Shown here piece by piece: positions 1 to 6,142 of a stretch of 7,706 nucleotides of DNA. The DNA is from CAZVJA01 sp964626885 (GTDB taxonomy: Bacteria; Planctomycetota; Planctomycetia; Planctomycetales; Planctomycetaceae): positions 1-7,706 of the forward strand of contig CAZVJA010000240.1 in NCBI GenBank assembly GCA_964626885.1, in the 5' to 3' direction. How positions within the stretch are numbered: position 1 is the first letter of the stretch; each line of letters begins with the position of its first letter. A program made the position numbers and the translations under genes. The notes beneath the pieces were generated by a model. The model saw only the letters and a program-made list of their open reading frames with translations. It did not search any database and was not told where the DNA came from.

Positions 1-60
1 TCCCGCCAAAACTCTCGCGCTCTCAGTTTAACAGCCCCCTCTGGGTTAGCGGCCTCGTTT

Positions 61-82
61 GGTTCGGACCCCGGAACGAACC
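61..82. repeat. Short inverted repeat (6-bp stem, 10-base loop)
   Basis: GGTTCG at 61-66 pairs perfectly with CGAACC at 77-82 around a 10-base loop. No run of T follows, so it is not a textbook intrinsic terminator. It could be a remnant of a terminator for an upstream gene, or chance. The GGTTCG sequence recalls a tRNA T-arm, but no acceptor stem or anticodon arm can be built around it. Confidence 0.3.
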
Positions 83-93
83 CATTTTGGAAG

Positions 94-118
94 TCGGACG
101 TCCATGGTGGACGACCGA
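94..118. repeat. Imperfect inverted repeat (9 paired bases around one A-A mismatch)
   Basis: TCGGACGTCC (94-103) faces GGACGACCGA (109-118) across a 5-base ATGGT loop. The inner CGTCC/GGACG pairs perfectly, then comes one A-A mismatch, then four more pairs. This is more dyad symmetry than the surrounding spacer shows. It could be an operator or an RNA hairpin at the end of an upstream transcript. It lies about 500 bases before the sigma gene, so direct control of that gene is not obvious. Confidence 0.35.
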
Positions 119-233
119 TTGCCCGCCGGCGCCACTTCTGCGTGATCACTTGAACTACAGAGTCGCTGGTCAGAACTGCGGTCGATGTATCACACTGCCG
201 TACCGAACGCCAATTTGCAACTGAGGTCGGCCG

Positions 234-437
234 ATGCAACCGCTGCACCGAGCCGTTGTCGCAGAACTGAAGCGAGCCAACTGGTCGCGGATTCGCGACG
301 AACTGTTCGCGGCGGAGTGGAATCTGCTGCTCTGGGCGGCCGGTTCGTTGTCGGACGTCGTTTGCCACCACACCATGCAGGTTTGGCGAACGGCTGTTGA
401 TGTCGGGTCGCGCGACAGATTGCGTCTGGACCACTGA
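234..437 (+). CDS. Possible small hypothetical protein (67 aa), weakly supported
   Basis: The ATG at 234 has GAGG at 223-226, seven bases upstream, which is a reasonable ribosome binding site. Codon use is rich in CTG, GCG, GTC and CAC, like the real genes downstream. The N-terminal part (residues about 4-35, LHRAVVAELKRANWSRIRDE onward) would form an amphipathic then Leu/Trp-rich helix. I recognise no family, and the C-terminus looks arbitrary. A larger overlapping frame on the other strand (190-525) is equally open, so the coding signal is weak. It may be a small protein, a decayed gene fragment or chance. Confidence 0.22.
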   Translation: MQPLHRAVVAELKRANWSRIRDELFAAEWNLLLWAAGSLSDVVCHHTMQVWRTAVDVGSRDRLRLDH

Positions 438-540
438 TCAGATGCCGTAAGTACTCTCGACTTCCGAGGCTGCTCCAATTTACGCAGCCGTTGCCCTCAC
501 ATGATCTCCGTTCACGCTGGGGCAAGCAATTCGTAGATTC

Positions 541-549
541 TGATAAGAT
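541..549 (+). promoter_or_regulatory. Possible extended -10 promoter element upstream of the sigma gene
   Basis: TGATAAGAT fits an extended -10 pattern: TG, one base, then TAAGAT, which matches TATAAT at four of six positions. It lies 67 bases before the chosen sigma start. No good -35 hexamer is present 16-18 bases upstream, which is tolerable for an extended -10 promoter. I found no convincing ECF-type GGAAC/CGTC pair at the usual spacing near the gene, so autoregulation by the encoded sigma factor is not demonstrated. Confidence 0.22.
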
Positions 550-606
550 TTCGTGTCATGAATTCGTAGTCCGGGTTAAATGAATGACAGTGGAAACCCG
601 ACGAGC

Positions 607-611
607 GAAGG
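607..611 (+). promoter_or_regulatory. Ribosome binding site that decides the sigma-factor start
   Basis: GAAGG lies five bases before the ATG at 617. The alternative in-frame ATG at 584, which would add 11 residues, has no purine-rich sequence at a suitable distance. This favours 617 as the start. Confidence 0.5.
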
Positions 612-616
612 CAAAC

Positions 617-1144
617 ATGGACCCGCGAACACTACAAGCAACTCGACTTTGGACGCTGGCCCAGCCGGTTGTGTCTGCATTTATTACGTCCGTGGTCCGG
701 GATTTCGCGGCGCGCGATGATGTCCTGCAGGAAGTCGCGGTGGCGGTGATCGAATCATTCGATCGATATGACTCGCAACGTCCTTTCACCGCCTGGGTGT
801 TGGGAATCGCACAGAACCAGGTTCGCCTCTATCTAAGACGGCAGCATCGGGATCGGCTTGTGTTCGACGATGCTCTGATCGCCGGCCTGTGTTCGACGTT
901 CGCGGAAGCTGGCAGGGAAGAGTTACGACCGCTGGACTTCCTGCGAGACTGTTTGGGCGATCTCCAGGGACGGGCGCGGGAACTTTGTGAATTGCGATAT
1001 GGCCGCGACCTCAAGCCGGCCGCCATTGCCGAAGCGGTCGGCATGACCGCAAACTCCGTCGCGAAAGCACTTCAACGGATTCGCGAACAGCTCCGCGATT
1101 GTATCGAGCGGAAGAGTGTGGTCTACGGGGAAACAGCACGATGA
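617..1144 (+). CDS. ECF-type RNA polymerase sigma-70 factor, Rhodopirellula/Verrucomicrobium-like family
   Basis: This is an alternative sigma factor that would direct RNA polymerase to a dedicated promoter set. The 175-residue product has region 2 at about residues 18-82, including DDVLQEV (34-40) and FTAWVLGIAQNQVRLYLRR (57-75). Region 4 is at about 108-165, with a helix-turn-helix around LKPAAIAEAVGMTANSVAKA (132-151). The segment between them, RLVFDDALIAGL, resembles the R-x-x-F-x-D-x-L-x-x-x-L stretch typical of the short sigma factors abundant in planctomycetes and Verrucomicrobia. The usual length for that family is about 160-180 residues, which fits. The start at 617 is chosen from its GAAGG site; an ATG at 584 would give 186 residues. 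Its stop overlaps the next gene's start (ATGA), so it is probably co-translated with its anti-sigma partner. The target promoters are not identified. Confidence 0.9.
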   Translation: MDPRTLQATRLWTLAQPVVSAFITSVVRDFAARDDVLQEVAVAVIESFDRYDSQRPFTAWVLGIAQNQVRLYLRRQHRDRLVFDDALIAGLCSTFAEAGREELRPLDFLRDCLGDLQGRARELCELRYGRDLKPAAIAEAVGMTANSVAKALQRIREQLRDCIERKSVVYGETAR

Positions 1145-2133
1145 CAGTTGACCCCGACTCACTGGTCGCAGGATACCTCGATGAGACATTGTCTCTCGAG
1201 GAGCATGGCATCTTCGCGCGATGGCTTCAGGAATCCCCTGAACATCAGCGCCGATTCACGCAGGCCGCATTGTTACACGATCGGCTTCGTGGGGAGTTCT
1301 TGGCTGAGGCTGCCATGACATCACCGGTTGCAGGTCCAGCTTCCGGAACACCTACGCGGCCATACGCTCGTCAAGTTGTCGCGACGCTGAGTGCGGCGGC
1401 TGTCGCCATTCTTGCATTCGTGGTGCTCTGGAAAGGGATCGGCGAAACGCCCGCCGTAGCGGCAGTCAAGGAACTAAATCGACTCATTACTGCCAATGCT
1501 CAAGCCACCGATCGGACCTACCTCGTTGATGTCGAAACGGCAGGCCTTGAATCGCGGCAACGGAAACGTCCAGAAAGAGACCGTCCTCCCAAGCCACCGA
1601 TCGATGGGGCGGTCTTGCATGTGCGAAGTCACAATCAGTTCGTGCTGATCCGAACGACACCAGAAGGGCAGCCGTTCGTCACGGGTAGCGATGGTCAGAC
1701 GAGTTGGGCCGTGCGTCCCGATGGCCCGGTGCGCGTCAGCTCCGATCTGAACCGTTTTAACCGTGACCTGCCAGGGCATGAACACTCCATGTCATTGATC
1801 AACATCGAAGAGGGGCTGGAGCATCTGCGAGCCGCTTATGAGATTCAACTGCTTCCGGCCGAAACACCCGACGAAGCAGCAGACATGCCCGACCAGTCGC
1901 TGCGGCTGCTGGTGGCTGTGAAGAAGCGAGGTCAGCGGGGTCCGCGGCGTGTCGAGATCACCTACGTCGTGGCGACCGGCCAGATCCACGAGTTGCGGTT
2001 TGTAGATATGCCTTATGGTCCAGACCGCCTGACTTTGAGATTGTTCCTCATGGAAGAGCGTGGCCTCGGCCGTGACTTCTTTGGGCATGCGGCGCATCAC
2101 GACCCCGCGCGACCCGTCGAATTCGAGGAGTAG
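1141..2133 (+). CDS. Single-pass membrane anti-sigma-like regulator with a periplasmic sensor domain
   Basis: This protein probably holds the adjacent sigma factor inactive at the membrane. The 330 residues divide into a cytoplasmic part (1-77), one strongly hydrophobic helix at about 78-97 (VVATLSAAAVAILAFVVLW) and a large external domain (about 100-330). The N-terminus (LVAGYLDETLSLEE...WLQESPEHQRRF...LLHDRL) resembles that of FecR-like anti-sigma proteins of planctomycetes. It lacks the HxxxCxxC zinc motif of zinc-binding anti-sigma factors. The external domain, with alternating beta strands and GSDGQTSW at 182-189, vaguely recalls the LolA/MucB fold; this is inference. It ends in FFGHAAHHDPARPV (313-326), a His-rich motif. 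The start at 1141 has GGGGA at 1127-1131 and a 4-base overlap with the sigma gene. An in-frame ATG at 1099 lies inside the sigma gene and is rejected. Confidence 0.75.
   Translation: MTVDPDSLVAGYLDETLSLEEHGIFARWLQESPEHQRRFTQAALLHDRLRGEFLAEAAMTSPVAGPASGTPTRPYARQVVATLSAAAVAILAFVVLWKGIGETPAVAAVKELNRLITANAQATDRTYLVDVETAGLESRQRKRPERDRPPKPPIDGAVLHVRSHNQFVLIRTTPEGQPFVTGSDGQTSWAVRPDGPVRVSSDLNRFNRDLPGHEHSMSLINIEEGLEHLRAAYEIQLLPAETPDEAADMPDQSLRLLVAVKKRGQRGPRRVEITYVVATGQIHELRFVDMPYGPDRLTLRLFLMEERGLGRDFFGHAAHHDPARPVEFEE
2125..2130 (+). promoter_or_regulatory. Strong ribosome binding site supporting a GTG start
   Basis: GAGGAG sits inside the last codons of the anti-sigma gene, six bases before the GTG at 2137. 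There is no ATG nearby that would keep the signal peptide, so this site establishes the GTG start and suggests the two genes are translated together. Confidence 0.7.
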
Positions 2134-2136
2134 CCC

Positions 2137-2859
2137 GTGAAGAAGTGCGTCGTCGGCCTTGCGACAATTCTGGCTGCAATTGTGGGCGCGGCTTGGTGGG
2201 CATCCGCCCAGGGATCTGCTGCCAAGATCCGCAAGCCGCAGGTGAGCGACACGATCAAGGCGAACGTGTACGCCGACAACTGGTTCATCCTCTACATCAA
2301 CGGAGAATTGGTTGCGGTCGATTCGATTAAGTTCATCCCACACAACGTAGTCTCGGTGGACATGCTGCCGAGCTACCCGATGACCATCGCCGTCATGGCC
2401 AAGGACAATGCCAATCCGAAAACTGGCATGGAATACGCCAACACGAACATCGGCGACGGCGGTTTCATCCTGAAGTTCGGCGACGGAACCGTCACGAATA
2501 CCAAATGGAAAGCCAAAAAATTCTCGTGGGGACCGATCGATCGCGACACGAAGAGCCCCCGCGTCGAAAACATTCCGATCCCGGAAGACTGGTTTGCCGT
2601 GAATTTCGACGATTCCCAGTGGGGCTTCGCCAAAGAATACTCCGAAGAACAGGTCGGTCCCAAACAACCGTTCTTCGAGCACGATTTCCGAGGGGCCAAA
2701 TTCATCTGGACCGACGACATCGAGCTCGACAACACGGTGCTCTTCCGGAATGTGGTGAAAGCCCCGCCGGATGGGAAGGCCCGGCCGGATTTCACGAACC
2801 TCAATAACGTCGTTCCCGATCAGCCTCCGCGGCGTGGCGGGAAGAAGAAGGCGCAATGA
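2137..2859 (+). CDS. Exported beta-rich protein, possibly with a galactose-binding-like fold; function unknown
   Basis: I do not recognise a named family. The 240-residue product begins with a clear signal peptide (MKKC... to about residue 24, cleavage after ASA). Next is a beta-rich section with ADNWFILYINGELVAVD (46-62), a pattern common in jelly-roll sugar-binding domains (W-x-x-Y-x-N-G). A second section has DWFAVNFDDSQWGFAKEY (151-168) and AKFIWTDDIELDNTVLFR (187-204), which resemble the FDDSxW and IW...FR strands of galactose-binding-like modules fused to glycosidases. No catalytic motif is visible, so binding or scaffolding is likelier than enzymatic activity. The tail ends in RRGGKKKAQ, a basic sequence resembling the tails of both sulfatases here. 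It sits 3 bases after the anti-sigma gene and 25 bases before a sulfatase, so it is probably part of the same secreted module. The start is GTG. Confidence 0.75.
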   Translation: MKKCVVGLATILAAIVGAAWWASAQGSAAKIRKPQVSDTIKANVYADNWFILYINGELVAVDSIKFIPHNVVSVDMLPSYPMTIAVMAKDNANPKTGMEYANTNIGDGGFILKFGDGTVTNTKWKAKKFSWGPIDRDTKSPRVENIPIPEDWFAVNFDDSQWGFAKEYSEEQVGPKQPFFEHDFRGAKFIWTDDIELDNTVLFRNVVKAPPDGKARPDFTNLNNVVPDQPPRRGGKKKAQ

Positions 2860-2870
2860 GCTTCCACCGC

Positions 2871-2877
2871 GGAGGAG
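2871..2877 (+). promoter_or_regulatory. Strong ribosome binding site deciding the first sulfatase start
   Basis: GGAGGAG lies seven bases before the ATG at 2885, which opens directly into a signal peptide. The same frame stays open upstream to an ATG at 2771, but that stretch lies within the preceding gene and would bury the signal sequence. Confidence 0.75.
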
Positions 2878-2884
2878 AGCGTCG

Positions 2885-4273
2885 ATGAAATTCAATTTGT
2901 TCCTGTGGTTGGTCGTATGGTCTGCGCCGGCACTGGCCGCTGAGCGGCCGAACATTGTGTTCATGCTGGCTGATGATCAGGGCTGGAGCGGGCTTTCGGT
3001 CGCCATGCATCCGCAGATCGCGGAGTCCAAAGGGGACATCTACCACACGCCAAACCTGGAACGGCTCGCGGCGCAGGGAAGGCGATTTTCGGCGGCATAT
3101 GCCCCGGCCCCTGTTTGTTCGCCGACACGCATCAGTCTGATGACGGGAAAAAGTCCCGCGGCACTACACTGGACGAAAGCGGCCCCGCCGGAAACTGGCC
3201 ACAAGTTGCTGGAACCGCGTAACGTCAAAAGCATCGCGCCGGGCGAAACAACCATCGGCGACATGCTGCGTACGGCCGGCTATGCGACGGCCCATTACGG
3301 TAAGTGGCACATCAGCGGCGGCGGACCGGAAAAGCATGGTTTTGACGAATCCGACGGCGACACCGGCAACGAAAACGCGTTTCAGTTCACCGACCCAAAT
3401 CCGGTCGACATCTTCGGCATGGCGGATCGTGCGGCAAAGTTCATGGAGAAGAGTGCAAAGGCGAAGAAACCGTTCTTCATTCAACTCTCTTGGAACGCGC
3501 TGCACGCCGCAGAGAACGCCAACAAGGTGACACTCGCCAAGTATGAGCAGAAGTTGGGCGGCGATAATCGCAAACGCATCACGACAGCGGCAATCACGGA
3601 AGACCTGGACACCGGGGTCGGCCGTGTGCTGGACGCCATCGACCGGCTCGGGTTGGTTGAAAAGACCTACGTGATCTACACGTCAGACAATGGTGCTGGA
3701 GGCGGAAAGAAAGCACTGCGAGGTGGCAAAGGCGACGTCTTCGAAGGAGGCATCCGCGTTCCATTGATCATCCGTGGTCCCGGCATCAAACCGAATTCGT
3801 GGTGTCACACGCGCGTGGTGGGCTACGACTTCTTCCCGACATTCTGCGAATGGGGGGGCGTGGCAAAAGCAACCCTGCCGAAAGGTATCGAAGGGGGCGG
3901 TATCGTTCCGTTGCTGGGAGACAACAGTCCGGGGGACGTCCGCCGACCGCGCGAAGAACTGGTCTTCCACTTCCCGCACTATCAGGGCGACACGCCTCAC
4001 TCAGCAATATTCCTTGGAGACTCAAAGCTCCTGCATTTCTACGAGGATGACCATGACGAGCTGTACGACCTCTCGCAGGATCTCGGCGAACGCCAGAATC
4101 TCGCCGCACAGCGCCCGGCGGAAACACGGCAACTCCGCGAGCGGTTGCAGAAGTATCTCGTGGCGGTCAACGCACAACTCCCAATCCCAAATCCCGACTA
4201 CGATCCGGCCCGCCCCATAGAGCCAGCCAAACGGGGAGGCAAGAACAAACCAAAGAAACCCGGCAAGAAGTGA
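2885..4273 (+). CDS. Exported formylglycine-dependent sulfatase (arylsulfatase-type), complete active site
   Basis: This enzyme should hydrolyse sulfate esters, most plausibly on a sulfated polysaccharide, outside the cytoplasm. The 462-residue product has a signal peptide (1-18, cleavage after ALA). Visible type I sulfatase residues are the metal ligands D30 and D31 (LADDQGW), the modification motif CSPTR (C78 becomes formylglycine, R82 stabilises it), GKWH with K140 and H142, H207 in ALHAAEN, D268 and N269 (TSDNG), and K282 in GGKGDVFEGGIRVP. The usual Pro two residues after His207 is Ala here, which may shape substrate preference. Length is typical of planctomycete sulfatases. Maturation needs a formylglycine-generating enzyme, not encoded in this window. 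The C-terminus is a Lys-rich tail (KRGGKNKPKKPGKK, 449-462). It follows the beta-rich protein by 25 bases. The exact substrate cannot be read from the sequence. Confidence 0.93.
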   Translation: MKFNLFLWLVVWSAPALAAERPNIVFMLADDQGWSGLSVAMHPQIAESKGDIYHTPNLERLAAQGRRFSAAYAPAPVCSPTRISLMTGKSPAALHWTKAAPPETGHKLLEPRNVKSIAPGETTIGDMLRTAGYATAHYGKWHISGGGPEKHGFDESDGDTGNENAFQFTDPNPVDIFGMADRAAKFMEKSAKAKKPFFIQLSWNALHAAENANKVTLAKYEQKLGGDNRKRITTAAITEDLDTGVGRVLDAIDRLGLVEKTYVIYTSDNGAGGGKKALRGGKGDVFEGGIRVPLIIRGPGIKPNSWCHTRVVGYDFFPTFCEWGGVAKATLPKGIEGGGIVPLLGDNSPGDVRRPREELVFHFPHYQGDTPHSAIFLGDSKLLHFYEDDHDELYDLSQDLGERQNLAAQRPAETRQLRERLQKYLVAVNAQLPIPNPDYDPARPIEPAKRGGKNKPKKPGKK

Positions 4274-4330
4274 TCCGCGGCATGTTGTTTCGTCTGGGAT
4301 TCGTCATCGCCATCGAAAGGTGAAGGCACC

Positions 4331-6142
4331 ATGCGTCCTGTCAAATTGTTGGTACTCGCCTCGTCGGGCGCGATATTGCTGCATTCGGTGGCGGTCGCTC
4401 ATCCTGGGCATGGAGCGAGAAAGTTGACCGCGTCGACGGCCGAGCCCACTGCTGCTGTGACCGTCAGGCCGCTGGCGACCAAGAGTTCGGATGTAACGGA
4501 GCGAGGGACATTCGTCATGGCCCGTGATGGACTCGTGCAGTTTCGCCGGGAAGACGATTCATTGCGGACGATTCCGATGGAACAGTTAAGCGGCGAGGAG
4601 CGGGAGTATGTCCTGCAACGCCTCTCCCAGATTCGCGCTGCGGTGAGAGAGCCGATGCTGCTCGCACAAGCCGGTCAACGTGGCCAGGTCACACGGGAAA
4701 ATGCTCCGCCCTTGATCTCCCGGCACTTCGATCCATTCGTGAAGCTCAAAGCGATCCGCACGCGCTGGGACGACCAGTTTTTCTACGTCGAGTCGAACGG
4801 GATTCCGGCTCACCAAATGATGGTCGGCATCACCGCGTGGCAACAGCAGGTGCCAATTCCTCAGAAGTACGTCGGCGACAACGCCTGGCGGATTCCGCTA
4901 CATCCAGTGCCAACGAAGGAGCCGGCGACGACGAAGAATCGTTTCCTGCGTGGGGCGATTGCCATTGCGGTGAACGGGGTTCCCATTTTCAATCCGCTCA
5001 ACAATCGGGGCGACGATGCCTTCCTGTTCGGCGAACTCGACGAATTCGGCGGACACTGCGGCCGCGCGGATGACTACCACTATCACATCGCTCCGGTTCA
5101 TCTACAGGATGCTGTTGGCAAGGAACAGCCGATTGCCTACGCCCTCGATGGCTATCCCATCTACGGATATCAGGACGAGAAGTCACCGGACTTCGCTCCC
5201 CTCGACAAACTGAATGGCCACAAAGATAAGGACGGCAACTATCACTATCACACCACCAAGACATATCCGTATCTGAATGGCGGCTTTTACGGAGAAGTCG
5301 TCGAACGCGACGGTCAGGTTGATCCCCAACCGCGAGCCGAACCCTTGCGGCCAGCGCTGCCTCCCCTGCGCGGTGCGAAGATCACGAATTTCGATGAAAC
5401 AAAGCCGGGCAGCTACCGGTTGACTTATGACGTGAATGGCAGGAAAGGAACGGTCAGTTACACGCTGAATGCAAACGGCTCCGCGTACTTCGAGTTAGTC
5501 GATCCCAATGGACGCAAGACGATGGAGACGTACACGCCTCCGCGCCGCGGGCCCCGCGGCGACCGCAATCCACCTCCGCGTCCCGGCGACAAGCCTCCTC
5601 CGCCGCGAGGAAATCCACAACTCCGTCAGGATGATCCTTCGCCGCTACAAGCCCGAACAGAAAATCGTCCTGCTTCCATTCTCCCGAAACTGACTGTCAG
5701 CAGTAACTCGGTCGACGCTGACGGGATGCTCTCGATCGACTGCACCTGCGACGGCAAAAAGCAATCTCCCTCTGTCGCCTGGAAGGGCGCACCCGCTGGA
5801 ACAAAAGCTTTCGCTGTCAGCCTCTGGCACACCGCTCCCGATCAGGAGAAGTCGTACTGGCTGATCTACAACATCCCCGCCACGACAAACAGCATTGAGC
5901 AGAACGCTAAGCCCGAGGGAACGATGGGCCTCAATGATCGCCGCCGCACCGAGTACGATCCGATGTGTTCCAAAGGGCCCGGCGTGAAGACCTATCACCT
6001 CACAGTGTTCGCTCTTTCACGGTCAATTGATCTCCCGCCGGATAAAATCACCCGTGCCGCTCTGCTGGACGCCATCAAGGAAATCTCATTGGCCGAAGGG
6101 ACGCTGGACCTTCAATATGAACGGAAAGGACCGAGACGCTGA
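4331..6142 (+). CDS. Exported multidomain protein: SHD1-like segment, YHYH domain, Pro-rich linker, PEBP-like domain
   Basis: The 603-residue product has a signal peptide (1-23, cleavage after AVA) that leaves His24 as the likely mature N-terminus (HPGHG). Residues about 63-101 (ARDGLVQFRR...IPMEQLSGEEREYV) resemble an SHD1 segment, common in planctomycete proteins. Residues about 130-330 form a YHYH domain with both hallmark motifs: GGHCGRADDYHYH (240-252) and DGNYHYHTT (301-309), separated by ALDGYPIYGY. A small beta-rich segment (350-400) and a Pro/Arg-rich linker (403-430) follow. Residues about 451-600 form a PEBP (YbhB/YbcL-type) domain: CTCDGKKQSPSVAWKGAPAG, WLIYNIPA, CSKGPGVKTYHLTVFALS. 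The usual DPDAP ligand loop reads WHTAP. YHYH domains have no established activity; the His clusters suggest metal binding, which is inference. Weak GAAGG precedes the start. The stop overlaps the second sulfatase's start, so the two are likely co-translated. Confidence 0.85.
   Translation: MRPVKLLVLASSGAILLHSVAVAHPGHGARKLTASTAEPTAAVTVRPLATKSSDVTERGTFVMARDGLVQFRREDDSLRTIPMEQLSGEEREYVLQRLSQIRAAVREPMLLAQAGQRGQVTRENAPPLISRHFDPFVKLKAIRTRWDDQFFYVESNGIPAHQMMVGITAWQQQVPIPQKYVGDNAWRIPLHPVPTKEPATTKNRFLRGAIAIAVNGVPIFNPLNNRGDDAFLFGELDEFGGHCGRADDYHYHIAPVHLQDAVGKEQPIAYALDGYPIYGYQDEKSPDFAPLDKLNGHKDKDGNYHYHTTKTYPYLNGGFYGEVVERDGQVDPQPRAEPLRPALPPLRGAKITNFDETKPGSYRLTYDVNGRKGTVSYTLNANGSAYFELVDPNGRKTMETYTPPRRGPRGDRNPPPRPGDKPPPPRGNPQLRQDDPSPLQARTENRPASILPKLTVSSNSVDADGMLSIDCTCDGKKQSPSVAWKGAPAGTKAFAVSLWHTAPDQEKSYWLIYNIPATTNSIEQNAKPEGTMGLNDRRRTEYDPMCSKGPGVKTYHLTVFALSRSIDLPPDKITRAALLDAIKEISLAEGTLDLQYERKGPRR
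5543..5561 (+). repeat. Perfect GC-rich inverted repeat inside the linker of the YHYH-PEBP gene
   Basis: CGCCGCGG (5543-5550) and CCGCGGCG (5554-5561) form an 8-bp all-GC stem with a 3-base loop. It falls in codons for the Pro/Arg/Gly-rich linker between the YHYH and PEBP domains. No T-run follows, so it is not a terminator. It could slow ribosomes at a domain boundary, or simply reflect Arg/Gly/Pro codons. Confidence 0.6.

Larger units (their letters stand above)
1..583. other. Upstream non-coding region with no convincing gene
   Basis: I see no recognisable protein family in any frame of this stretch. The open frames here on both strands are short and mutually overlapping, and most lack a ribosome binding site. 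The region does contain two inverted repeats (61-82 and 94-118), one small + strand frame with a plausible ribosome binding site (234-437) and a possible extended -10 element just before the sigma gene. No tRNA fold could be drawn. It is probably the spacer between an unseen upstream gene and the sigma-factor operon. Confidence 0.6.

Noticed and set aside
1..90. Possible 3' part of a tRNA suggested by GGTTCG
   Set aside because: No acceptor stem, anticodon arm or CCA end can be arranged around it.
73..102. ECF-type promoter candidate, GGAAC (73-77) with CGTC (99-102)
   Set aside because: The gap of 21 bases exceeds the usual 16-17, and the site lies over 500 bases before the sigma gene.
1099..1140. 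Earlier start for the anti-sigma-like protein at 1099
   Set aside because: It lies within the sigma gene. The ATG at 1141 has a suitable GGGGA site and the classic ATGA overlap.
2771..2884. N-terminal extension of the first sulfatase from an in-frame ATG at 2771
   Set aside because: The stretch lies inside the preceding gene's coding end and would bury a clear signal peptide. The ATG at 2885 has an excellent GGAGGAG site.
1792..2964. Long open frame on the minus strand (390 codons) opposite the end of the anti-sigma gene and the beta-rich protein gene
   Set aside because: It runs across three well-supported + strand genes with ribosome binding sites and signal peptides. Its Arg/His/Val-rich translation looks like the mirror of GC-biased codons, with no recognisable domain.
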